Shown one piece after another: positions 37,977 to 46,043 of a DNA stretch of 64,000 nt. Source of the DNA: Streptomyces tanashiensis (GTDB taxonomy: Bacteria > Actinomycetota > Actinomycetes > Streptomycetales > Streptomycetaceae); contig NZ_BMRZ01000012.1 in the NCBI RefSeq assembly GCF_014648895.1, forward strand, positions 62,001 through 126,000. Reading direction: 5' to 3'. Every line of letters begins with the position of its first letter. The stretch's first letter is position 1. Made by a program: the position numbers and the translations under genes. The notes under the pieces were generated by a model that saw only the letters and a list, made by a program, of their open reading frames with translations, was not told the DNA's origin and made no database searches.

Positions 37977-38666
37977 ATGGTGCCCACCACGGCTCCGAGC
38001 TTCGGCACGCTGCCCGGACACCTCATCGTCCTGCCCGGCGTGTATCGCCCGCAGGCCGACACCTGGCTGCTCGAGGAGGCTCTCTCCCAGGAACCGATCG
38101 GCACGGGCACGCGCGTTCTGGACATCGGCACCGGAACAGGTGCTCTCGCCCTGTCCGCGGCGCGTACCGGGGCCCGGGTCGAAGCCGTCGACGTCTCGTG
38201 GCCCGCCGTCGTCACCGCCGGGCTGAACGCCTTCCGGCAGCGACTGCCGCTGCGCGTGATGCACGGCGATTTCGCGACCCGGACCCAGGGACGACGCTTC
38301 GACGTCGTCCTCACCAATCCGCCCTACGTACCCTCGGCGAGAACCCGGCCGCCGTCGCACGGGGCGGCCCGGGCCTGGGAAGCCGGCCCCGACGGACGGA
38401 GAGTCATCGACCGCGTCTGCGCGTGCGCGCCGGCCCTGCTGCGACCAGGTGGCGTCCTGCTGATGGTGCACTCCGCGATCTGCGATCCACCGGCCACCGT
38501 GGCCCGGCTGGAAGCGGGCGGACTGTCCGCCCAGGTCACGGCGCGGGCCTCCGTCCCCTGGGGTCCGGTACTGCGTGCGCGGCGGACCTGGCTGCAGACG
38601 CAGGGACTGGCGGACTACGGCGACGAGCGCGAGGAACTGGTGATCATCCGTGCCGCGCACATCTGA
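37977..38666 (+). CDS. HemK-like class I SAM-dependent methyltransferase
   Basis: A 229-residue methyltransferase. VLDIGTGTGALALSAARTGA is the SAM-binding motif I, VEAVDVSW motif II, and VVLTNPPYVPS carries the NPPY catalytic motif of HemK/PrmC-type glutamine or adenine N-methyltransferases. It lacks the N-terminal helical bundle of PrmC, so it resembles the shorter HemK2/Mtq2-like branch. The ATG follows GGAGGCTC. The stop overlaps the CDGSH gene by 17 nt, and that gene in turn overlaps the next, so all three form one unit. The substrate could be a protein glutamine; that is inference. Confidence 0.85.
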   Translation: MVPTTAPSFGTLPGHLIVLPGVYRPQADTWLLEEALSQEPIGTGTRVLDIGTGTGALALSAARTGARVEAVDVSWPAVVTAGLNAFRQRLPLRVMHGDFATRTQGRRFDVVLTNPPYVPSARTRPPSHGAARAWEAGPDGRRVIDRVCACAPALLRPGGVLLMVHSAICDPPATVARLEAGGLSAQVTARASVPWGPVLRARRTWLQTQGLADYGDEREELVIIRAAHI

Positions 38667-38976
38667 CGGTGCGACCCCGGGCGCCATCCCTGCGGCGGCC
38701 GGCGAAGCACCCGGCGCCACGGCCTCGCCGGCCACCTCCGCGACCGCCCCGGCCGTCTCGTGTCCCGCACGCCGTCCGGCCATCGACCCGCAGGGCCCGA
38801 TCCTCGTCGAGGGCCCGGTGGAAATCATGCTCGAGGACGGGACCCGCGCCCGCTCCGACCGGTTCATGGTCGCGGTGTGCGCGTGCCGCCGCAGCCGCAC
38901 GTATCCCTGGTGCGACACCAGTCACCGGTCCCGTGAGCGAACCGCCGCGCCCACCGAGGACAGGAGCCCCCGATGA
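38650..38976 (+). CDS. CDGSH-type [2Fe-2S] iron-sulfur protein
   Basis: A 108-residue protein. A flexible Ala/Pro-rich N-terminal half (about 1-45) precedes a strand region (GPILVEGPVEIMLEDG) and one CDGSH motif, CACRRSRTYPWCDTSH: cluster ligands Cys77, Cys79, Cys88 and His92 with the conserved Ser, Pro and Asp. Such proteins hold a redox-active 3Cys-1His [2Fe-2S] cluster and pass electrons or clusters. It overlaps the upstream methyltransferase gene by 17 nt and the downstream iron-enzyme gene by ATGA, which makes it the obvious redox partner of that enzyme. Confidence 0.9.
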   Translation: MPRTSDGATPGAIPAAAGEAPGATASPATSATAPAVSCPARRPAIDPQGPILVEGPVEIMLEDGTRARSDRFMVAVCACRRSRTYPWCDTSHRSRERTAAPTEDRSPR

Positions 38977-40010
38977 CCGGTCCCGGCCCGAGCGCCCAGG
39001 AGTCCGCCGCCGCCCCCCGCATCGTCGCCGCGCGGGGCGACCTGTCGGGCGCCGTGGAGAGGGCCCTGCGGACCGGCCGGCCACCCGCGTACACCGAGGC
39101 CAGCATCCGAAGGGCGGACCCCTGGGGAGAGGACCTCCAGCTCGCCCTGTACCTGCTGTACGAACTCCACTACCGGGGCTTCGAGGGCGTCGACCCCGAT
39201 CGCGAATGGGACCCGGACCTGCTGCGTCTGCGGCGGGAGTCGGAAGCCCTGTTCCTCCACGCGCTGCGCACCGCGCTCCCCGATGCGCCCCGATCCGTCG
39301 ACGAGGCCTTCGCCCCGCTGCTCGTCGAACGGGTGGATCCGGCCGACAGCGTCAGCCACTACCTGGAAACCGACGGCGAGCTGTGGCAGGTGCGCGAGTA
39401 CGCCGCCCTGCGCTCCCTCTACCACCTCAAGGAGGCGGACCCGCACGCCTGGGTCATCCCGCGGCTCACCGGCCGGGCCAAGGCCGCGATGGTGGCCGTC
39501 GAGTACGACGAGTTCGGCGCCGGTCACGCCGAACGCATCCACGCGCAGCTCTTCGCGGACCTCATGACCGACCTCGACCTGGACCCGGCCTACGGCCACT
39601 ACCTGGACCACGCCCCCGCCCCCCTGCTCGCCACGGTCAATCTCATGTCCCTCTTCGGACTCCACCGGGCCCTGCGCGGAATGCTGGTCGGTCACTTCGC
39701 CTGCGTCGAGGTCACCTCCCCGCCCGGCTCCCGAAGGCTCGCCAAGGCCATGCGACGCTGCGGCGCGGGACCGGCGGCCGAGCACTTCTACGCGGAGCAC
39801 GTCGAAGCGGACGCCGTCCACGAACAGGTCGTACGGCGTGAGGTCATCGGCGGGCTCCTCGCCGACGAACCCGCCCTGGAGCCGGACGTCGCCTTCGGGT
39901 GCGCGGCCACCGTCCTGCTCGAGAACGAGCTCGGCGCACGGATGCGCACAGCGTGGTCGGCGGGGCGCTCCGCGCTCCGCAGCCCCCTGCCCCCGTACGC
40001 CAGGAGCTGA
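38973..40010 (+). CDS. Heme-oxygenase-like, iron-containing redox enzyme (HDO superfamily)
   Basis: A 345-residue all-helical protein. YLLYELHYRGFEG is the opening Glu/His-bearing helix, VAVEYDEFGAGHAERIHAQLF holds a further Glu-x6-His-type pair, and HFYAEHVEADAVHEQVV gives the closing His, Asp and His ligands, as in heme-oxygenase-like di-iron oxidases (UndA, CADD and SznF belong here). It should bind one or two irons and use O2; the substrate is not evident. It is coupled by ATGA to the CDGSH gene. A flavin reductase remnant begins 2 nt after its stop, so a reductase may once have been part of the unit. Confidence 0.85.
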   Translation: MTGPGPSAQESAAAPRIVAARGDLSGAVERALRTGRPPAYTEASIRRADPWGEDLQLALYLLYELHYRGFEGVDPDREWDPDLLRLRRESEALFLHALRTALPDAPRSVDEAFAPLLVERVDPADSVSHYLETDGELWQVREYAALRSLYHLKEADPHAWVIPRLTGRAKAAMVAVEYDEFGAGHAERIHAQLFADLMTDLDLDPAYGHYLDHAPAPLLATVNLMSLFGLHRALRGMLVGHFACVEVTSPPGSRRLAKAMRRCGAGPAAEHFYAEHVEADAVHEQVVRREVIGGLLADEPALEPDVAFGCAATVLLENELGARMRTAWSAGRSALRSPLPPYARS

Positions 40011-40012
40011 CC

Positions 40013-40203
40013 GTGGCGGGCGGCGGCTTCGCGGACGTACTCGACCACCCGACGTACGCCGTCACGGCGGCAGCGGACGGCGAGCGGGGCGGCTGCCTGG
40101 TGGGCTTCGCGTCGCCACACGGCGCCGGTCCTGGACGACTCCTGCGCCTGGCTCGTGAGCCGGGTGCGGGAACGCGTCGACGGAGGAGACCGCGTCGGCG
40201 TGC
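40013..40203 (+). pseudogene. Flavin reductase-like remnant, internally deleted
   Basis: A GTG 2 nt after the iron-enzyme stop opens GFADVLDHPTYAVTAAADGE and GCLVGFASPHGA, the N-terminus of streptomycete flavin reductase (FMN-binding split barrel) proteins. In the next frame it continues APVLDDSCAWLVSRVRERVD and GGDRVGVL, the family's C-terminal part. About 70 central residues are missing and the two parts are out of frame; the 3' end runs into the convergent phospholipase D gene. It would have been a full gene of about 160 codons. Not functional as it stands. Confidence 0.7.
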
Positions 40204-41829
40204 TCAGAACGTGTTGCCGCGCCGCAGACGCAACGGGCGGCCGTCCGGATCGACCAGAACGTGGTGCAAGGGAGTCGCCCACGCGCGCTGCGCCCCGGAC
40301 AGATCCGGGGGTGTGTAGCGGCGCAGGCGGCCCGCCGGGCGTGGACCTACGCGGCCGGCTTCATGCCATGCGTCGAGTGCCGCGGCAGCCTCCTCGAAGG
40401 CACCGAAGGCGCTCGCCGGGTCGCACAGTGCGTCCGGCACCGCTGCCGCCCCCTGCCCCGAGGCCCCTTGCGCGTCCAGGTGCTCACGCATCAGCCCGAG
40501 GCGCAGCTCTCGGGCGAAGACGCGCGCGCCGTCCCCGAGCCCTCCGGGGTCGCGTGGCTGCCGCTGGTCCAGGGTCTCGTCGACGACGGCGCAGCTGAGT
40601 TCCGAGTCGTGGGTCCACGAGCGGAGGTTGATGTTGTCGGAGCCCACGGAGGCCCACACGTCGTCGATCACGCACACCTTGGCATGCACGTACACAGGGG
40701 TCCCGGCGTGGTTCTCCAGTCCGTAGACCGCGACCCGGTCGCCGCCGGCGCGACGCAGCTCGTCCAGAGCCGTGATCCGTCCCACCAGGTTCATGGGCAG
40801 GGTGAGCCTGCCGTCCTGGTCCGGGAACGTGGGGACGACTCCGATCATCAGCAGTCCGGGGTACCTGGCCAGAGCCCGGGCGAAGCAGGCCACCACCCTG
40901 GGGGACCACAGGTACTGGTCCTCGACGTAGATCAGCGCCCGGGCCCGTCGCACCGCCTTGAGGTACCCCCGTGCGATGCTCCGTTCTCCGTCGGGGGCGA
41001 AGGGATACCCACGCAACAGGCGGTTCGGATAGGTGCGGAGCAGCTGCACGGTGTGCGTGCCGCACGGAACGGGATCGGGGGGCTGCGGCGGCAGGCTGTC
41101 CGCGTCGGTGTCCTCGCGGTGGATCAGCGCGCGCACGCGGGTGGCCGGGCTGCGACTGAGCGGAGCGGGGTCCTGCCAGCGTTCGCGGAACACGGCCTCG
41201 ACGTCGCCGACGACCGGGCCGCGAAGGGCGAGCTGCACATCGTGCCACGGCGGGTGCGGGCCGTAGGCGGAGGCCAGGGGAAGCGACTGACGGTCACCGG
41301 AGTGGGTGGCGTCGTCGTTCCGGTTGTGGCAGAGGTCGATTCCTCCGACGTACGCCACATCCAGCTCCGGGCGGCCGGGGTGACGCAGCACCACCATCTT
41401 CTGGTGGTGCGAGCCTCCGGGCCGCACCCGCATGTCGAGCAGGCACTCGCCGCCCGCCTCCTCGATCTCCGCGCCGAGGCGGCGGTTCTCCTTCTCGCTG
41501 AACCGGAGACTGTCCAGGTGGGAGCGCCACAACAGCCCCTTCACGACGACGTGCCGTCCGGCCGCCCCGCGCAGAACCGTGCCGATCTCCGTGCCCTGAC
41601 CGGCGAGCCGCTCGTCACGGTCGCCGCGCCAGTCGGTGAACAGGAGCAGGTCTCCGGAGCGCATGGCACGGATGGCCGTCAGGAGTTCCGTGAAGTACGC
41701 GGCGCCGTGAACCAGGGCGTGTGCCTGATTCCCCTCGGACCAGGCCTTCCCGTCCTGGCGGCGCTTGTCCAGGCGTGTCGCGGAATTTCCGCGTTCGCCC
41801 GGGGTCAGAAGCCACTCCGCGCGCGTCAC
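40204..41829 (-). CDS. Phospholipase D-family protein (two HKD motifs)
   Basis: A 541-residue PLD-superfamily protein. The first HKD-type site is GSHHQKMVVLRHPG followed by VAYVGGIDLCHNR; the second is YVHAKVCVIDDVWASVGSDN with INLRSWTHDSELSCAV, which is the strict HxKxxxxD pattern. No signal peptide is visible, so it is probably cytoplasmic or membrane-associated, unlike secreted Streptomyces PLD. Transphosphatidylation such as cardiolipin-type synthesis or phospholipid cleavage is possible. I chose the GTG that follows GGAGGGTCGACGAC; an upstream in-frame ATG lacks a site. It is divergent from htpX across 271 nt without other genes. Confidence 0.85.
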   Translation of the reverse strand: MTRAEWLLTPGERGNSATRLDKRRQDGKAWSEGNQAHALVHGAAYFTELLTAIRAMRSGDLLLFTDWRGDRDERLAGQGTEIGTVLRGAAGRHVVVKGLLWRSHLDSLRFSEKENRRLGAEIEEAGGECLLDMRVRPGGSHHQKMVVLRHPGRPELDVAYVGGIDLCHNRNDDATHSGDRQSLPLASAYGPHPPWHDVQLALRGPVVGDVEAVFRERWQDPAPLSRSPATRVRALIHREDTDADSLPPQPPDPVPCGTHTVQLLRTYPNRLLRGYPFAPDGERSIARGYLKAVRRARALIYVEDQYLWSPRVVACFARALARYPGLLMIGVVPTFPDQDGRLTLPMNLVGRITALDELRRAGGDRVAVYGLENHAGTPVYVHAKVCVIDDVWASVGSDNINLRSWTHDSELSCAVVDETLDQRQPRDPGGLGDGARVFARELRLGLMREHLDAQGASGQGAAAVPDALCDPASAFGAFEEAAAALDAWHEAGRVGPRPAGRLRRYTPPDLSGAQRAWATPLHHVLVDPDGRPLRLRRGNTF

Positions 41830-42100
41830 GTCGTCGACCCTCCAAGACGCTCCTGCCACCGGCTGCGGCGGACGGGATGCCGCAACCCGTTCAGCTCTCC
41901 CGAGTCCCGTCGGCGCCCTCACCTTTCAGCCTCCCACTCCACGACGACGGCGGCTCGGTCTGCCGGACGGTGTGCGGGCGCCGGCAGACCGGAGAGCGTC
42001 CGTTCCCGCGTGCGGGGGAGCACACTGGCAGGAGGGGGCGGAAGGCTTGCCCCGCCCGGGGTTCGGCCGGTCCCGCCCGCTCGTGGAAGAGGGTGCGCGG

Positions 42101-43018
42101 ATGCCCAGAACTCGGTCCTCGTCCCGCTCGCGCTACGCCCCGGACCGGGGGCTCGCGACGCGCATGGCGACGACGATGTTCCTGATCGGCCTGCTGTACG
42201 TGGTCTTCGTCGGCGTCCTGCTGGTCCTGCTGCGCGGATCCTGGCCGATCATCCTGCTGATCACGGGCGCGCTGTTCGTCGGGCAGTTCTGGTTCAGCGA
42301 CCGGATCGCCGCGCTGGGCATGGGAGCGCGCGAGGTGACCCGCGAGCAGGCCCCCGAGTTGCACGGCACCGTGGACCGGATCTGCGCGCTGGCCGACATG
42401 CCGAAGCCGAAGGTGGCGATCGCCGAGAGCGACGTGCCGAACGCTTTCGCCACCGGCCGCGGCGAGAAGACCGCGCTGGTCTGCGTCACGACCGGCCTGC
42501 TGCGACGCCTGGAGCCGGAGGAGCTGGAGGGAGTCCTCGCGCACGAGATGTCGCACGTGGCGCACCGGGACGTCGCGGTCATGACCATCGCGTCCTTCCT
42601 CGGCGTCCTCGCGGGGATGATGACGCGGGTCGCGCTCTACAGCGGTCTCGGCCGCAGCCGGGACAGCACCATGGGCCTCGCCGTGATCCTCGTCCCGGTG
42701 GTCAGCGCGGCCGTCTACGTCGTCAGTTTCCTGCTGACCCGGGTGCTGTCCCGCTACCGCGAACTGGCCGCCGACCGCGCCGCCGCGCTCCTCACGGGCC
42801 GCCCGTCGGCACTCGCCTCCGCGCTGACCAAGGTGAGCGGCGAGATGGCCCGGATCCCGACGAAGGACCTGCGGAAGGCGGAGCCGTACAACGCCTTCTG
42901 GTTCGCGCCGGCCTTCTCCTCCAAGGAGAGCCTGAGCCGGCTGCTCTCCACCCACCCCACCCTGGAGCAGCGGCTCGAGCAGCTCACGCGGATCTCGGCG
43001 CAGCTCGGTGGGGCGTGA
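42101..43018 (+). CDS. htpX: HtpX-family membrane zinc metalloprotease (M48)
   Basis: A 305-residue protease. Two N-terminal membrane segments (TMFLIGLLYVVFVGVLLVLL and PIILLITGALFVGQFWF) precede the cytoplasmic catalytic domain with HEMSH at about 148-152; the third zinc ligand is the Glu in YRELAADRAAALL. Two more hydrophobic stretches lie between them. HtpX degrades misfolded membrane proteins. The ATG follows GGAAGAGGG. Its stop overlaps the start of the PspAB gene (GTGA), which links membrane proteolysis to the phage-shock response. Confidence 0.95.
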   Translation: MPRTRSSSRSRYAPDRGLATRMATTMFLIGLLYVVFVGVLLVLLRGSWPIILLITGALFVGQFWFSDRIAALGMGAREVTREQAPELHGTVDRICALADMPKPKVAIAESDVPNAFATGRGEKTALVCVTTGLLRRLEPEELEGVLAHEMSHVAHRDVAVMTIASFLGVLAGMMTRVALYSGLGRSRDSTMGLAVILVPVVSAAVYVVSFLLTRVLSRYRELAADRAAALLTGRPSALASALTKVSGEMARIPTKDLRKAEPYNAFWFAPAFSSKESLSRLLSTHPTLEQRLEQLTRISAQLGGA

Positions 43019-43734
43019 CGGCGGTGGGGCTTCTCGACAGCATCCTCGGGCGCAGCCGGCCGGTCCGGCCCGATCTGGACCGTCTCTTCGGACTGCCGGC
43101 CGCGGCGCTCACCCTTCAGGCCGGCACGGGCTTCGTCCCGGCCGGCGCCGGGTCGGTGTGCTTCGCGGCGGTGGAGGGCGGTGCCTTCGCGCGTCTGAAG
43201 GGAGACGTACGGGATCTCCTCGACGTCGAGGTGGTGCCAGGACCCGATCGGGGTGCGGGCGGCGGCGAGGGCCGGAGCGGCGGAGCGGGGGCGTACCCCG
43301 TGACGTACACCTCGGACGCGTACGGCTACACATGGCTCGCCGTACGGCGTCCCGCAGAGGACCTGATCACGCTGGTCAACGACCTGCACGCGGTCAACGC
43401 CCTCCTTGAGGAAGCCGGCTTCGGCCCCAATCTCCTCTGCTCCCTCACCGCGTTCCGCGCCCCGGCGGCCGCGGCACGAGGCCCGGTGCCGCAGGGACTC
43501 GGGACGGACGGCCCGGGAGCCGACGGCCACCGGGCGCATGACCTCGCGCTCGTGTACCTCTACAAGCGCGGCACCTTCTATCCCTTCGCGCCGCGCACCG
43601 ATCGCGCCGAGAGCCGCGACAACACCCTTGAGCTCCAGGTCAGGGGCCTGCTCGCCGGCGACCTCGCGATGGAGCCGGACATGGAGCGGTGGTTCCCCGT
43701 CTGGGGCGCGCCGGGGCTCGGCGTGGCGGAGTGA
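43015..43734 (+). CDS. pspAB: PspA-associated protein PspAB
   Basis: A 239-residue soluble protein. GLLDSILGRSRPVRPDLDRL, TLQAGTGFVPAGAGSVCF, DAYGYTWLAVRRPAEDL and LVYLYKRGTFYPFAP match PspA-associated protein PspAB of actinobacteria. A Gly-rich insert of about 15 residues lies near residue 85. It is translationally coupled to htpX. PspAB proteins accompany PspA/PspAA membrane-stress systems; no pspA is seen in the window, so it would act with PspA encoded elsewhere. Confidence 0.85.
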   Translation: MTAVGLLDSILGRSRPVRPDLDRLFGLPAAALTLQAGTGFVPAGAGSVCFAAVEGGAFARLKGDVRDLLDVEVVPGPDRGAGGGEGRSGGAGAYPVTYTSDAYGYTWLAVRRPAEDLITLVNDLHAVNALLEEAGFGPNLLCSLTAFRAPAAAARGPVPQGLGTDGPGADGHRAHDLALVYLYKRGTFYPFAPRTDRAESRDNTLELQVRGLLAGDLAMEPDMERWFPVWGAPGLGVAE

Positions 43735-43771
43735 CTCGCGGGGCCTTGAGGGCCGTTCGGCCGGGAGGCGC

Positions 43772-44617
43772 TCAGCGGACCCAGGTGCCGGTGAGATTCC
43801 GGACCGCGGAGCCGTCCGGGTCGGCGAGCGTGGTGCCGACGAATTCGCGGGCCCACTCGGAGGTCTGGACGCGGAACGGGGGCTTGTTCCCGGCAAGGGC
43901 CTCGATGATGGGGGCCGCGGCCTCGAACGGCGTCTGAGCGTTGCCGAAGGACGTCTGGGTGCGGGCGAGGTACGCCTGGAGGGCCGGGGCGTACGGTCCG
44001 GCCGCGGCCAGCAGGGCCGGGATGTCCAGACCGATGTTGGCGACGAACTCGCTGGCCACCGCGCCCGGTTCGACCACGGTGACGTCGACGCCGACGGTGG
44101 CGGCGACGGGGTCGAGCGACTGCATGAAGCCCTCGACGGCGAACTTCGCCGCGCAGTAGGCCTCGTTGAAGGGCTGCCCGACCGCGCCGCCCACGCTGGT
44201 GACGGTGATCACCCGGCCCCGGGACGCCCGCAGGTGCGGCATGGCGGCGCGGGTGGCGGCGACCACGCCGAAGAAGTTGACCTCCATGGCGGCGCGGACG
44301 TCGTCGAGGGTCATCTGCTCGACGGTGTCGACCTGGGCGGCGCCGGCGTTGTTGACCAGTGCGTCGAGGCGGCCGTGCTCGGCGATCACCTCGTCCAGGC
44401 ACGTGGCGATGCTGTCGGGGTCGACGACGTCCAGGCGCTTGACCTGGATCCGGTCGGTGACGGCGTGCTCGGCCGCGGCCTTGAGCAGGGCCTCGGCCTT
44501 TCCGGTGTCGCGCATGGTGGCGACGACGGTCCAGCCGGCCTGGGCGGCGGACACGGCGGCGGCCAGGCCGATTCCGGAGGACGTGCCGGTGATCAGAACG
44601 GTCTTCTCGCTGGCCAT
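43772..44617 (-). CDS. Short-chain dehydrogenase/reductase
   Basis: A 281-residue classical SDR. TVLITGTSSGIGLAAAVSAA is the NADP(H)-type TGxxxGIG motif, ALVNNAGAAQ the NNAG motif, and the catalytic triad is Ser in VTSVGGAVG with YCAAK (YxxxK). The last 40 residues (EWAREFVGTTLADPDGSAVR) are a longer C-terminus. The ATG follows AGGAGGCCCCTTG. It is divergent from a TetR gene, with two copies of a palindrome between them, and is the likely target of that repressor. The substrate is unknown. Confidence 0.92.
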   Translation of the reverse strand: MASEKTVLITGTSSGIGLAAAVSAAQAGWTVVATMRDTGKAEALLKAAAEHAVTDRIQVKRLDVVDPDSIATCLDEVIAEHGRLDALVNNAGAAQVDTVEQMTLDDVRAAMEVNFFGVVAATRAAMPHLRASRGRVITVTSVGGAVGQPFNEAYCAAKFAVEGFMQSLDPVAATVGVDVTVVEPGAVASEFVANIGLDIPALLAAAGPYAPALQAYLARTQTSFGNAQTPFEAAAPIIEALAGNKPPFRVQTSEWAREFVGTTLADPDGSAVRNLTGTWVR

Positions 44618-44657
44618 CAAGGGGCCTCCTTGCCTGTCGAACGGAGCACCGGCCCAT

Positions 44658-44710
44658 AACCGGGGAACTCCCCATTTAAGACGGGAGGCTAACCGGGGAA
44701 CTCCCCGGTT
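44658..44710. promoter_or_regulatory. Two AACCGGGGAACTCCCC repeats (candidate TetR operators)
   Basis: The 16-bp sequence occurs at 44658-44673 and again at 44691-44706, 33 bp apart (about three helical turns). The second copy extends to a near-perfect 20-bp palindrome, AACCGGGGAACTCCCCGGTT (one mismatch pair). It lies directly between the SDR and tetR starts. Autoregulation and control of the SDR are inferred. Confidence 0.75.
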
Positions 44711-44747
44711 GTCCAGCTAGACTGGATCCCGACGAAGGGGAGCAGCC

Positions 44748-45323
44748 TTGACCACCCAGCCGAGCGTCTTGCGCGCCGATGCCCGCCGCAACCGGGAGCG
44801 CATCCTCGAAGCGGCCGTACGCGCCTTCTCCGAGAAGGGCGCGGACGTTCCGATCGACACGATCGCCAAGGCCGCCGGCGTCGGCTCGGCCACGCTCTAC
44901 CGCCACTTCCCCACACGCGAGGCGCTGGTCGAGGCCGCCTACCGCAACGAGCTGGCCCGTGTCTGCGACAGCGCCGCCGAGCTGCTGGCCGACCTCCCGC
45001 CGGACCGTGCCCTGCGCCTGTGGATGGACCGGTTCATCGACTACCTGGCCGCCAAGCAGGGCATGGCGGACGCCCTGCGGGCCGCTGTCGCGTCCGGCGC
45101 GGACCCCTTCGCCGAGACCCTGGACCGGCTCGGCGCGGCCGTCGACTCCCTGCTCCGCGCGGGAGCCGACGCCGGACTCCTGCGCTCGGACGTCGATCCC
45201 TTCGACGTCGGCCTCAGCCTCGCCGGCGTCGCGCTGATCACCAGCTCGCCGGCCCAGCGGGACCGGTCCGGCCGCCTCCTCGACCTGCTCCTCGACGGGC
45301 TTCGCCACGGGGCGGACGGATAG
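44748..45323 (+). CDS. TetR-family transcriptional regulator
   Basis: A 191-residue regulator, with TTG start after GAAGGGGAG. The DNA-binding domain is AVRAFSEKGADVPIDTIAKA and AGVGSATLYRHFPTREALVE (helix-turn-helix at about 30-55). The C-terminal domain (DRFIDYLAAKQGMADALRAA, SLLRAGADAGLLRSDVDPFD) is of the type common in streptomycete SDR regulators. It lies divergent from the SDR gene and very probably represses it through the tandem palindromes between the two. The ligand is unknown. Confidence 0.92.
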   Translation: MTTQPSVLRADARRNRERILEAAVRAFSEKGADVPIDTIAKAAGVGSATLYRHFPTREALVEAAYRNELARVCDSAAELLADLPPDRALRLWMDRFIDYLAAKQGMADALRAAVASGADPFAETLDRLGAAVDSLLRAGADAGLLRSDVDPFDVGLSLAGVALITSSPAQRDRSGRLLDLLLDGLRHGADG

Positions 45324-45348
45324 CCCGCCCGCAAAGCCGCACTCCTGA

Positions 45349-45368
45349 CGCCCGCCCCGGGGCGGGCG
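45349..45368. terminator. 20-bp perfect palindrome after tetR
   Basis: CGCCCGCCCC is followed directly by GGGGCGGGCG, a perfect inverted repeat 25 nt after the tetR stop. As RNA it would fold with a 4-nt CCGG loop. A terminator is the simplest reading. Confidence 0.6.
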
Positions 45369-45456
45369 GGAAGCCGACCCACGTGTGTAGGTTGGCTGCC
45401 CGTCGCTGCCCCGCTCGACGCGATCTCTCTCCCCCACGGCTCCAGGAGGCCCCGCC

Positions 45457-45933
45457 ATGCCCGCGTTCCCCTCGCCCCCCGCCGGCGCCCGCCCCGGCGC
45501 GACCCCTGAGACGGCAGCCGCCGTATGGCAGGTGATCACCGACATGTACGAGGCCTACTCGGCCGGGGATCGCGCCCGGATCGACGCCTGCCTGGACCCG
45601 GAGGCGACCGTGTGGGATTCCGCGACCGCCGGGCTGCTCTTCGGGAAGGCGGATCTGGACCGGGTGCGCGAGGAACGCCCGGCCGGTGGTGAGGGGCCGG
45701 TGGAGACCGGGCTGGAGCCGTACGGGCAGGTCGTGGACGTCTTCGGTGCCCTCGCGGTGCTGCGCTTCTGGCTGCGGGTGGACTTCGCGCCGGACCCGTC
45801 GGCCGGTGAGCTGCGCCCCGAGTCGGTCCGCAACACCGCGGTCCTCCAGCGGGGCGTCGACGCGAAATGGCGCATCGTCCACCTGCACGAGGACGTGCAG
45901 CAGCCGGGCGGCGTCCCGGTCGGCGATCACTGA
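45457..45933 (+). CDS. SnoaL/NTF2-like protein (DUF4440 type)
   Basis: A 158-residue protein of the NTF2-like cone fold. WQVITDMYEAYSAGDRARID is the typical first helix, CLDPEATVWDSATAGLLFGK the early strand region, and VLQRGVDAKWRIVHLHEDVQ the closing strand with the WRIVHLHED pattern of nuclear-transport-factor-2-like proteins. Members include small isomerases, cyclases and non-catalytic adaptors; nothing shows which. It starts at an ATG after CAGGAGGCCCCGCC. It stands upstream of hyuA on the same strand with a 110-nt gap. Confidence 0.82.
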   Translation: MPAFPSPPAGARPGATPETAAAVWQVITDMYEAYSAGDRARIDACLDPEATVWDSATAGLLFGKADLDRVREERPAGGEGPVETGLEPYGQVVDVFGALAVLRFWLRVDFAPDPSAGELRPESVRNTAVLQRGVDAKWRIVHLHEDVQQPGGVPVGDH

Positions 45934-46043
45934 ACCGGGCACGGCGCACTGTGGCGGCCCGCCACCCGTGCGCCGCGCACAGCCCTCCCCGGAAGCCTCG
46001 GGCTAGCGTCCTCGGCGATCCCCTGAGAAAGCCGGGAGGCGCA

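Noticed and set aside
40261..43734. One long plus-strand frame joining sequence antisense to phospholipase D with PspAB
   Set aside because: Only the last 720 nt, from the GTG overlapping the htpX stop, code for a recognisable protein; the rest is antisense to the phospholipase gene or out of frame with htpX.
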